A stretch of 64,000 bases of DNA from Icerya purchasi (Eukaryota; Arthropoda; Insecta; Hemiptera; Monophlebidae). The DNA is taken from assembly GCA_039619475.1 (NCBI GenBank), contig CM077116.1:22657443-22721442 (forward strand), read 5' to 3'. The stretch's first letter is position 1; each line of letters starts with the position of its first letter. A program made the translations under genes and the position numbers. The notes under the pieces are model-generated. The model ran no database searches. It was not told the DNA's origin and saw only the letters and a list, made by a program, of their open reading frames with translations. This document shows, one piece after another, positions 49,198 to 60,386 of the stretch.

Positions 49198-49374
49198 GAT
49201 GCACGGTTAATCCGCCAACCGGTTAAAACACACCCGGATACTGTAATACATTTCCTATATAGCAAAAAACAAACAACAAAATAAATAAAAGTATACTCAG
49301 AAACGTTTTAAAACCTATCTAACTTATGCGAGTAGTCGTAAGTTTTCAAGAATGTTGGGTCCTACAGAAAACAC

Positions 49375-49659
49375 CGTTGGTGCCGCCAAAGCTGAGCAGG
49401 GGAGGGCCGTTACCTCTCCTGGAGCCTCGAAACTTAAGTATTCATAGGCGCGTAGTTATGGACAATTTGGGAGACTTTTATAATGAAGTAGTAGAAGAAT
49501 TTTCTACGGAAACTCACGAAAATTATGTTTTAATTAAGATTTTATCCTTGTTTAATAAAATATTAAGCCTTTACAAATTACACATTTTATTTTTCCTACA
49601 ACTCGTATCCTCTTTCAATCATCTTGCCTCCTCTGGCTCATCGGCTGGCGACGTCTTTG
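49375..49659 (+). mobile_element. hAT-type MITE, family A copy 3
   Basis: 285 bp with a perfect 8-bp duplication, GAAAACAC, at 49367-49374 and 49660-49667. The left end is CGTTGGTGCCGCCAAAGC and the reverse-complemented right end is CAAAGACGTCGCCAGCCG. The interior matches the other two copies (TTATGGACAATTTGGGAGAC). It lies 130 bp beyond the Tigger right end. Confidence 0.85.
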
Positions 49660-49667
49660 GAAAACAC

Positions 49668-51604
49668 TATTATTTATACGAGTGAACTGAAAGTCAAAGT
49701 CAATAGCTTATACAAATCAATAGACAACTGTTTAAAAATGCTGATGATGATCGTTTCCGGCGTTGGATTGCGTTAGAAGGAGGGAGTTTTTGTTAATAAA
49801 AGAAAATAGTTGCTTTCTATCCTGATCCGCTAATTAGTATGGAACATGCGTAAAACGATTTTTTAAAAAGGTTGGAGAACGGTGCTGCCGGCTTTTTTGT
49901 TTTTAAAATGAAATCAAAAAAAAAAAAAATCTAAATTTAAATACTCGCTAATAAATGCTGTATAGTCATCGAAGTTGATGAAATTAATTTTTTTTTTTGG
50001 GGGGGGGCTCGTTAACCAGGAACCTCACCCAGAAACAAATGAAATTAATTTTTACGAATAAATATTTTTATTCGCTCTGTTATTCTTTTACTTTTATAAA
50101 TAAATTTGATTCTTAAAAAGGGTAAATTTTTTTGATATATACGTATATACTTATAATAATGTGTTTTTAATATGTTTTTTTCGCATATAACGCAGGAAAA
50201 ATATTTTTTATTTTATTTTTTTTTTTTGAATCATCTGTATATATTTAAGCTTCTTGAATACAAACATTATTTCAAATCGCTGGTTTAAAAAAAAAAAAAA
50301 AAAAAAAAGAAAAACAAGTTTTATGTAAAACGAAAACACAAAAATTTGAAAAATATAAATGTTTTGTATTTGAATAAATATCGTAAACACAGCAAATGTA
50401 TTATGAAGTAAATTTACAAAGTGTAACTATATTTTTCGATTTATTTACACAATTTTATTTCAGACTTCAAAATATCTTATTCGGGGAATTCGTTTAAATA
50501 TTTTGCTAAATGATCCATTGAAAAAATTTATGTTGACTGCCATTTAATATTTTTCTTTATACGCTAAAAAACACTGCTTTCAACATCAACAGACGTGTAT
50601 TTTGTACGTATTTCATTGAAATTATTCGCTTTAGATTCGAATTGAAATTCATTTGAAAAAGTTAACTAAAACCTTTAGACAAACACACCGAAACCTGATG
50701 TAAGTGTATTTTTCACTATAACACTTTTAAATTTTATTTTTAATATTTTACGTTGCTCGATGTGACGAAGCCTTTTCCGATTTAATTCGAATTTATTTGT
50801 TATTTCAACGGCACTAATTTATTTATTTTTCCCGGTTGGGCCTTTAAGAGAACCCTTCCTCATGGAGGGCAGTCACAGGGTTGACCCGAGACTTTTGTCG
50901 CTCTAAGAAAATGATACCTCTATTTATATTTAGTTTTCTTTGTTTTTTTCTCCCGTATAAAAGCAATAAACGGTGTGTAACAGAAAAGCCCAATGACCGA
51001 CGGTTCCATTTACCGACTTTTTATCGACTTTTATCTTTACTTTTATGTCAACATTTATATTAAATTTTTATCGAATTTTTTACCCTACGATGGCTTGACG
51101 AAACAATTTTTAATGCAGTTAACGCTTAATTGCGAACCCGAGTCTGCGTGAAATTTACTTCTATTTTCAATCTAAATAATATTAAAGAACGAAAGAAAAA
51201 AAGAAGTACAACTGAATTTTAAAATATACGTATTTGTTATTAAAAATTTATTATATACATATATTACTGGTCCCCTAAAAATATCGGGAGCGTTGTTTTC
51301 GGAAACAGATCGCGTTAAAATTAGCGCGATTATTTTTATAATAAAAAACTTCAGCTTTAAGTGTTTTAATTGCAATAATATTACAATTATTTGCCAGACT
51401 GATGACGATAATTGTAAAATTAGAAAAAATTTAATTTGAAAGAAATAAAATTTTCAGCGTGTTTATTTATTTCTGCGCATCTTTAGACGTTTTTTAACCG
51501 GTTTCGTAATTTAGCTGGTAAATTTGAATGCGTTCGCGTTTCAGACATGCTCAGTGGGATTTAAATCTGAGCTGTAGGCGGACTCCTTTCGATTCCGTCT
51601 TTTT
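49668..51604. other. AT-rich intronic DNA
   Basis: No gene recognised. Poly-T/poly-A tracts at 50213-50226 and 50287-50308. Confidence 0.5.
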
Positions 51605-52112
51605 TTACAAATGTGTTATCTCGCATAAGCAAGAAATTACCGTCCAAAAATGACATGTTCGGGGGAGGCATATTGAAGGATAATATCTTGAATGTACGAA
51701 GAAGAGATCACGATGACCCAACATGCAGAAGTAGAGATAGACCGCAACTGGAATTTTTAAAAAATTCAATCTCCGAACGATTTTATCGATTATATTCACA
51801 TCCACTCGATCCTTTTAGAGGAAAACTGGACTCGTCAACGACGGGTACCTGCCTTCATTCCTTTTCCAACCATTAAACGAAGTTACGATAAAAAAAACTT
51901 CGTGGTCGGTGTTATTTCAAAAGCGCCAACGCTAATATTGGCCTGCTGCTTCGTAAATCATGTTGCCAAAGTTGTCGATGAACAGTACAAATACTCACAG
52001 CTTTGTTTCGAAAGATATTAACTTCACCTTTAATCCTTTCCGAGCCAAAAATTATTTCTATCCTTTCAACTATCGGCAGATTCTTAACGATGTGGTCATT
52101 GGTAATGAGCAA
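51605..52112 (-). pseudogene. Possible Tc1-like transposase remnant
   Basis: The minus-strand frame near 52000-51912 reads AVSICTVHRQLWQHDLRSSR, similar to the second helix-turn-helix of Tc1 transposases (xSxxTVxRRLxxxGLxSRxP). About 51830 it continues VDESSFPLKGSSGCEYNR, resembling the DESxFxLxxxDG block. Farther on, FLDGNFLLMR resembles the DGN...R block. Stops and frameshifts separate them and no TIR was found. The plus strand is also open over part of it, so the call is tentative. Confidence 0.35.
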
Positions 52113-53762
52113 ACAATCCGGTCCCTACACTTGATGAACTGTTCTGAACAGTTTATAATTTCAGAAGGAATAGACATTTTAAAAAGTTGAAGCCGAACAA
52201 TTAATCGCAAAGAGTAGCCACCCAGCCGGGAAAACCGGAAATAAGCCTGGAATTTCGTTGTAAAATCGAGAAAATAATAAAAATAGCCGAAAATGATATT
52301 TTTAATAAGAAAAAATTATTTGGGCACTTTTTAATGTACTTTACACTCAAAAATAAATTACGAAGTTCTGTTTTATTCATATAAAATATACTCTGGCGGT
52401 CAAATTGTATCATCGATAGTAACAAAAAAAATTCCAGGCTTCGTTTTGTACTCTGAAAATCGGGAGAATTTAGATCTGGAACAAACCGAAAATTGAAAAA
52501 ATTCTATTTGAGTGGCCACCATGATACATCATAACATTAAAATTGTTAGCTGGTGTTCATATCGTCACAACAATATTTATGGCGGAGAGAGCCCCAAAAA
52601 TAGCGATGACGATTAATAATGGAAGCGTTACGGGAAAACACACCTGGTATCCGTGTTCTCGCACCGTTATACTCGTTTATATAGTACGCTTCGTGGAACT
52701 GGTTTATTCGTCTTCGTACACGATTACATTGTACCATTTAGTTTTCTCGTTTTCCCGGAGATAGAATTATTTTTACGCAGAGAAACGTGGTATAACAGTA
52801 ACGGATAAAAACTTTTGGTCAGCAATATGAATGACAATATTAGCAGTATTTATTAGTATTTCTTGTTAAATATCACGGTGTGTTTTAGAACATGATGACA
52901 CTTTCTGATGTAAATGTACGGAAACAGGAAAGTCGAATAATGATGAATCATCATCAGTAATACTCGAATTTTAAAAAAAAATGAAAGATTGCGCCGCATA
53001 AAATAGAAATGATAGCTATGCTGCCGTCTTTTAAACTCTGACATTCCATTCAGTTCGCCGTAGCCTTAGTCACCAAAACGGTCTGGTAGTTTTTACTGAT
53101 TCTTTGATACGATCGGCGTTTTGCCTTTTTAAGCTCCGGAGTGTATATCCGTTTAGCTCGTTAAGAAATGTTTTGGCCGTGTTTTATCACTTCCTAATGT
53201 TCAAGTGTCTTCTTCAGTCTATTTTATCCAGTGAGTTAAACGCTTGTACTAACAATTAAATTTTACTTGCTCTATTTAATATCCGAAAATGCGGAAATTT
53301 TCGTTCAGAAGTTAAAAAGCGTGTTATTTCACGCAGAAATATTTAAAATACACGCACAAAATTATTTATTTAAAATATGTAAAACATGAGTTTTTCTCCA
53401 CATTAAAAATCATTTAAATTACTGTTACCTAGTAGAATAGCGGTATCGGAGAAATAAAAAGGCCGTAAAATTTGAATTCTAATTAAATATATCTCGTTGG
53501 AATTTAGGATATGCGATGACTTTTATACCATATGTTGTTGATAATAATAGACTAATGCATAAATCTTTAAGAGTGACATCGTAAGTTGCTGTAACATGTT
53601 TATTATTGGCTAATCGAATTAATTTTATTTTGTTATGTTTCTGCTACACATATTGTAACATACATGGTACTCTAGTTGCAAGAAGATGCGATGGTCACGT
53701 TCATTATGCTTTATAAGGAAAGATTCTAGTAGATTAGAGCAGTTAATTTGTTCAATATACAG
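52113..53762. other. AT-rich intronic DNA
   Basis: No gene recognised. A mildly GC-richer patch at 52540-52740 has open frames on both strands but no motif. Confidence 0.45.
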
Positions 53763-54359
53763 CTATCTTCTCCAACTGATTATGTGGCCAAATTCTTCAT
53801 CGGATGGGTTAACTCGTAATATGGACACTGGAGATACTATTTTTAAAGATGATATAGATTGAAGATATAGGATTAGTTTGTTATTGGGGATAGTGGCCGA
53901 TACGTTGGAGAGTATTAATCTATTAGCTGGACTTTTGATTCGTCGTGCTGTAACTATTTGGTTCCCCAAATTTATCTCGGCGCCGTTGGTGAAAAATGCG
54001 TCTGTTAATTCTTTGGTTTTGAGAAAAATTACAATTCTGTTTTTTGATATCTGGGAACCGGCAATAATGTTTAGTGGCCCTCCGACTAAGTCTTTTAGCG
54101 CAATAAAATAATCGCGGATATCGTGGTTGGTTAAGAATGGAAAGATTATGCCTCGTTCTTTAGATGGATAATTAAAATCGTTCAGTGGAATAATTCTTTT
54201 ATTAGATTTTACTTTTGATGCGAAGGAAGCTTGTGTAGTATTAGTATGTATCGGTATTGCAACGAGTTTGTTATCAGCGGCGTTAGACGCTGAGTTGATG
54301 TTATCAGATAATGAGTGTACACTTATTGTTTGCGAGGTCGATGCGGATGCAGGGTTTTA
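53763..54359 (-). pseudogene. LINE ORF1 (gag-like) fragment
   Basis: An uninterrupted minus-strand frame of about 199 codons with no start codon at its 5' edge. It opens with a Ser/Thr/Asn-rich linker (SASTSQTISVHSLSD), then NKRIIPLNDFNYPSKERGII and DLVGGPLNIIAGSQISKNRI. It ends with VTARRIKSPANRLILSNVSA, IPNNKLILYL, a VSPVSILRV block and EEFGHIISWRR followed by TAG. The arrangement (RIKxPxxRLxLSNVxPxIP...SPxxxLRxG...HxxSFRR) is familiar from ORF1/gag-like proteins of insect non-LTR elements. The zinc knuckles expected downstream are missing. It abuts the hAT relic at 54360, so one is truncated against the other. Confidence 0.6.
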
Positions 54360-54360
54360 A

Positions 54361-56460
54361 GTGGCGGAAGAAGGTTATCAACATCTCGGAATCCTTGTTA
54401 ATAATCCATTTACTAACTGGAAAAACGCTTTAGAGAACTTTAATTATCATATAAATACAAAATGTCACAAATTTGATTTAGAGCAAGCAGCAAACTTTGT
54501 GAAATTCGCGGAAGGTAAATCTACTAATGTTGAGGATTTTATGAATCTGGAAGGTCGTAAAATTGTTGAAGATAACCGCGAAAGATTAAAAGCTACTGTA
54601 GAAACAGTTCTTCTGTGCAGAAGATAGGAAATGGTGCTAAGAGGAAGCCACAATTATGAAGAAGTTGGAGTAAATGAACCTGCTCACAATAACGGCAATT
54701 TTCGAGAATTTCTCCGTTTTCGTGCTCGGTCTAGTGATGAAACACTTAAGAGTCATTTACTTACACAAAGCATACACAATAGAGCCTTTTACACTTTATC
54801 AAGAATTTAGAATGAAGGGATACTACTATGCGGTAATGCTATTCAAGTGCGAGTATTTAAAAGGGGTAAATAGGCAGGCTTTTTTACTGTATCGGCAAAC
54901 GAAATTCAAGACATATTCCAGCAAGAACAACTAGCGTCATGTTTACGATACCTAAACTGCTCATCGAAAAAATCAGTTATCCGGGAGGATTTTCCTAAAT
55001 TTATCTAAGTAGAAGATGTTTCAGCTCAAACATCGACAACGACAATCATAATGCATCTCTTATCTTACAACTTGAATATAGATAAATTCATTGGACAAGG
55101 CTTTGACGGTGCTGCAGTATTAAGCAGCCGATCACGGGGCGAGAGAACAATAATCGCAGGAAAATACCCGAGAGTATAATTCGTGCACTGTGTGGCTCAC
55201 GTTCTCAACTTAGTTCTAGCGCATTCATGTGAAGTACCTTTGATTTGCAATTGTACAGAGACCATAAAAAGTGCAACAAAACTTTTTTCGACAATCTTCA
55301 CTTCGAAACAGCTTTTTAAAGAAAATTGCTGATCAGATTACCTCATCTCATTCAACGATTATCTCTCTTTGTGAGATGCGATGGACCGAAAAGGATGCGG
55401 CTGTAGAACGGGTTGCACAAATATTTCTCGTAATATGCGTAACACTTGAGGCACTGTAAGAAGTTGCTGGTAGGGATTTCACCACTCAACCATACCAACT
55501 GCAAACCGCCAAAGAAAATAGCTAGTTTATTGTGTCGCTAGTTTTACTGAGAAAAATTTTCTCATATACAGCAAGCCTAAATAATGCAATATAAAAAGTT
55601 AATATTGATTTAACCAACATTTGCAGTTATGGAAAAACTATAAAAACGACTTTACAAATATTCGGAATCTTTTTCGAGCAGGCAAAGCAGATGAATTCTA
55701 ATGACATGGTTGTTGCAAGAACGAGCAGAAAGCAAACTCAGCGTAGTAATGTACTAGGGGAAATTGCCAAAATGTATTTTACCCCTTTGTTGACCGCGTC
55801 ATTATAGAACTCGATTTCCGCCTTAAACCACATGAAGAAACGATTGAAGGGATTCAAATGATTCTACCTAAGAAGATGAGTAATGACTTTAACACACAAG
55901 AATAATTGAAAAAGATAACACAAACAATTCTTGGTGAAAATGAAGGCACGATATTTTTAAGTGAATATCGCTGGAAATTTGCTACGCGAAAACCTGTCAC
56001 TGCAGTACAAGCTATTGATCATTACGATGAACAGTTTTTCCCTTTGATAAAAAAGCTTCTTATTACATTAGCCATACTTACAGTGCCCACTGCGATCCCA
56101 GAAAGATGTTTTTTCATTCTAAAGAGGTTAAAAGCCTATATTAGAAATGGAGTGGGTGACAAAAAGGTACTAGTTTTACTCTTATGAGCATTCACCGTGA
56201 TCTGACGGTAAAACTGGATTCTAAGGAAATTGTAAATAAGTTAGGAATAAGATGTAAACGACTTAATTTTCAATTTTAAATTATATTTTTAATATTTATA
56301 TTATTATAATAATATTATTGTATAAAAATATAAGCAAACAATGAAATAATATTGTATTATTTAATTTAATAAATAATAATATAATAACATAGAACGACCT
56401 ACTGTTTTATTTTGCTTAAAAAAGAATTATAAATATTTCATAATTGAGCCCCCTCCATTG
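54361..56460 (+). pseudogene. hAT transposase pseudogene with right TIR
   Basis: A plus-strand relic of a ZMYM1/KIAA-type hAT transposase. In order: EEGYQHLGILVNNPFTNWKN (about 54367); SAQTSTTTIMHLLSYNLNID, then KFIGQGFDGAAVLSS (about 55020-55130, the GxGxDGA block); FVHCVAHVLNLVLAHS (about 55180); HSTIISLCEMRWTEKDAAVE (about 55350); and the C-terminal dimerisation region, TLAILTVPTAIPERCFFILK (about 56070-56130; family form LPVxxxxxERSFSxLxxxK). Many frameshifts and stops. The right terminus GAGCCCCCTCCATTG at 56446-56460 looks like a hAT TIR. The left TIR and zinc finger are missing, replaced by the ORF1 fragment. Confidence 0.85.
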
Positions 56461-56499
56461 AAAATCTATATATACATCTGTGTGTGTGTGTGCATATAT

Positions 56500-56890
56500 A
56501 TATATATCTTCTTCTACGGTATCGTGATCATGTAGCAATCCGATTGTTGCACGCCATACCCCTAGATTTTTTGCTCGTTGCATATATTGGTGCAAAGGTA
56601 ATCCAGTTTGTTTTCTTATCATACGTGTCCAGTGCTGTGGAGCGTGGCCTTTTGGTATTTTCCCTTGGACTTTCGCTTGCATCACCAGTGTTTCTAATTT
56701 CTGCTCACTGTGAATAACATGGCCGAAATATTTCATTTCGCGAAGAACAGCCATATCAGCCAACCCTTGTGTGAGATTCAACTCATATACTACGGATTCA
56801 TTTGTTCGTTTCGCGGTCAACGGTATGCGGAGTAATCTTCTCCAACACCACATTTGAAAACTGTTAAGTCGGACCTTGCTTGATATATAT
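56500..56890 (-). pseudogene. LINE C-terminal fragment
   Basis: A minus-strand frame (within 56949-56416) with FQMWCWRRLLRIPLTAKRTN, LREMKYFGHVIHSEQKLETL, KGHAPQHWTRMIRKQTGLPL and GVWRATIGLLHDHDTVEED. This is the C-terminal segment of endonuclease-reverse transcriptase LINEs (the EMWxWRRxLxIxW...HxxR...W region). The frame is uninterrupted here but lacks RT. Simple TA/TG repeats flank both sides (56480-56506, 56883-56902), which may have mediated the joins. Confidence 0.8.
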
Positions 56891-56949
56891 ATATATATAT
56901 ATAAAATAAAATATTCTGATCCGATGATGAACAATATCTGCAACTTCAA

Positions 56950-58719
56950 TGTTGTTATAGCACTACCTTACCGCGTTTTACTATTATTATATTCCTATAA
57001 TATTCGTTTTCCATTATTTTAATTAGATCTCGGTAGTTTACTGCCATTGTTTTTTTCTCAATGAGTTTAATTTTATTATTTAGTCTGTATGATGGAAAAT
57101 GCCGAAAAGTTACAAACCTTTTTAAAATAAATTTTAAACAAAAAATTGCAATCTAGTAGTAAATCGAATTTTAAACCGCAAATAAATAAATTTTAGGGGA
57201 TTTGAAATAGAAATATGATGGAGTCAGCTCTTACTTGGAAAAATAGAAGTGAAGTAATTTTTAGAATATTCCCGCGATAAGTATGGCGGGAGAGTTTTAC
57301 ATTAAACTCAATTATAATGTGAAAATAGAAGAAAATACGAGTATTATCATTTTCACAAGTGAACTCTAAAAAAAAAAGTATCACGTAAGTAAGGAATTTA
57401 AAATCACTGTAACGCTGCCTTTACAAAGTAATTAAAATTAAAAATGAAAGTTTGTGTGCAAATTAGCATTAAAGTAAGGATAGAATAGTTGTGCAGTAGA
57501 ATGTCGTAGAGAAATTAACATGCCTAAAATAACGTTTTCAATAACGTGAATCGTGGTTTACTAAACTAACTTTTGCGACACGCAACGAAATAATATTTTG
57601 TTTTATTATGAAAGTCTAATTTGAAAAACTGTATTATTAAGAAGAAAACTGAATTATGATGGATAATTTTAAAAATAGAAATTTTTATGCAACGAACACT
57701 TTACTATGTTAAGGTAATCTAGCGGTCCCCGAGTTATAGATTATATCACTTAGTACGTTAGGTTCCGTTGATGAACTACTGACAGCCGCTTTTTTAGATC
57801 GATACTTGATATCAAATTTTTACTCATAATTCATCAATAAAAATATTAAATTTGAAGATGTTTCACTTTTTTTTAACAAAAACTTTTTAAAAAATACTTA
57901 TTCACTCGTTCGATTGTAAATGTCTAGTCTTTTGTAAATTCCTTAAATTTTCTTTTTAAAAGGAATTTGTTATCTGCGGTTACTATTTGGAAGGGGTTAT
58001 AAATACTAAAGCTATTTTATGAATAATTTCTGCTCAATTCACGCCGTTGATTTTGATCATTTAAATCCGGAGGTTATAATAATAATATTTTTCCCCTCTA
58101 AGGGGATTATATCTGCACCGATTTCTTGAGATTTTAATTCTAATACTTTCTCCGTTACTTCGTACCTACATTTTTTACAAATTTTTTTCATTTTGTAATA
58201 ACATTTTCTATGTCCTGAACAATTTCGAGCTAATAATGCGTTCGCTAAGATATATTTTTTGATTTTTCAAAACTAATAAAAAACAAACGTTTATTTTTAT
58301 ACACTGATAATCATATATATTTTGAACGAAAAATTATGAATAAGCCCCGTATATACATATATTTATTATGTAACTTTATAATTACACATAACATATTCTG
58401 GAACGGATTGGGAAAAAAAATTCAAGAATGTGTTTTTCCTACTGACTTATAAATAACAGTTATAGGTTTATGTAATCATTGTTTAATTTATGTATTAGAA
58501 ATACATACTGATTGCAACTAAATATTAATTTCTAATATTTTCTATTTTCATATATAATGTGGTTTTCAAAGTTAATACTAACGATTTTATTTTCTCTCAG
58601 TGATTTTATTAATTAATTATATTTTTATACAATTAACTCGCCTAAATGTATACACACTTAACTTCTTCTCTTAATAATCTGGTAAAATTACGTACTAAAA
58701 AAACATCAGAAGTTTTAAT
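56950..58719. other. AT-rich intronic DNA
   Basis: No gene or bounded repeat recognised. Confidence 0.5.
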
Positions 58720-58860
58720 GACATAATCGTGCAGTCATATTGCAGGTACTTAAATATGCCTGCTGTGATCTGTTTACAAAAGACTTGCTTAAAATCTGCC
58801 CAAACGCTCATAGTTAAGAGCAATAAATTTTACCTGTGTGATTGTACTGAAAGACTAGTC
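58720..58860 (+). pseudogene. Possible LINE endonuclease scrap
   Basis: Plus strand: YLNMPAVICLQKTCLKSAQT, then LIVKSNKFYL, resembling the first APE-endonuclease block of Jockey-like LINEs (xxIxxLQETxLKxxxxxxxxxY), with the catalytic Glu changed to Lys (LQKT). Similarity is lost beyond about 58860. Confidence 0.4.
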
Positions 58861-60354
58861 TCTATAACAGTATAGGTTATTATCTTCGGTATGATGTTAT
58901 AAGCAGTATCCATTTCAGTTATTATATCGTCAGCCATCATTCTGTATGTCATTGGTTACCTTCCTTTCAATCAAATGATCAATTTTAATTTAGTTTATCG
59001 GCGATCCAGTGAAAGTCAGCTATGTTCTTTTATTGGAAAACTCTAGTGTATATTTTCTTCCATAAAGATTGGAATATGTGGAGAACCATTCATTTCTGAT
59101 TATATTTTACAATAACATAGTCAATTCAAACAACCCGACTATGGCATATAAAATCGGGCGTTGTTAGCCTGTTGAGAAGCCTGGTTCACTGTCCATCCAT
59201 TTTACACATAGAGAATTCTTAGCACGAATCGATTTCATTCGATAGGTACCCAGCCCTCATTTCAAAGTATTCCCAGTGCCCCGTTCATTCGGTGAATATT
59301 CCACTATCGGTCGCATATGACATAGAATTTTGTCGGCAGTTTTTTCGCTATTTTGCTTTGCAAATTTTATTTAAACTTGCGGGCAAATTTAATGATCTCT
59401 TAAGAAATAACAAATTAATGATCCAAGCGGATAATTTTCAATACACGATACATGCATTATAAATCAAGTGGAAAAAGAAAATAAAAAAGCATAATGAGTT
59501 TCTAATGGCTGGTAAAAAATTAAATAAAATAAAGACCTTTTATTCGAAAACTCAAATCTTTGTAATGTTAAAAGTGTCTAAATTGCGTATTCTAAAATGT
59601 GATTTAAATTGGTTTAGGATTTTATGTCAAAACCGATCCAGTCGGCAAACGAACAAGAACTTAAAAAAAACTGATTTGATATTATAAAAAATGGGAAATG
59701 CAATGAAGTTAAAAAACAATAAAAGTTTATTTTTTTATATGTTGAAGATTGAAAAAAAAGAAAATATCCTAAAATACGAATATATGAAGTATTTAATATT
59801 CATATATTACAGATTGCAAGATTTTTGAAAAAAAGGTGTAAACTGAGATAAACTGAAAGCGCGAATATGTTTATCACATATTCTAAAATTGTATAAAGAA
59901 AATTACGTGAAATTAATTTTTTAAATTTCACTTTTAGTTTATTGCAACTGTATTTTAGAAGGAGGAAGAAGAGAAAGAAAATAATCCAAAATTAAAAAGT
60001 TACTTTGATAAAAATTTCTTTTGCCAATAAAGTTACTATCTTGCTTCTTTTTTTTTTTTTTTAAATAAATAATCGAAGTATTCGAAGTCCTAAATATTTA
60101 TAGCTAATCTGTGAATATCCTTGCTCACAAGAATTTAGGTATAAAATGTTTCATAAAATTAGGCAGATAGAAGAAATCACTATCGTAACTCCAAGCCTTT
60201 CGTTTTCATTTGTGGTTTCCTCTCATTTTTTCTGTATATTTTCTTATTGAAATTTCGCAAGAACACGTACAATTTCTGAGAATGTAATTCAAAAAAATGT
60301 AAACTTAATAAACTGTTTATTTAAAAAATATTGAAATACGTATAATATATATGT

Positions 60355-60386
<32 letters not shown>

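Larger units (their letters stand above)
45941..49243 (-). mobile_element. Tigger/pogo element, split by a Helitron
   Basis: The left end is CAGTAAAATCCCGATTATCC, with TA at 45939-45940. The reverse-complemented right end is CAGTATCCGGGTGTGTTTTA, with TA at 49244-49245. Near each end comes a GGATTAACCGTGC / GATTATCCGTGC block. Its own DNA is about 950 bp; the remaining 2350 bp is an inserted Helitron. Only the C-terminal part of the transposase remains, directly next to the right TIR, so it was already internally deleted. Confidence 0.78.
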
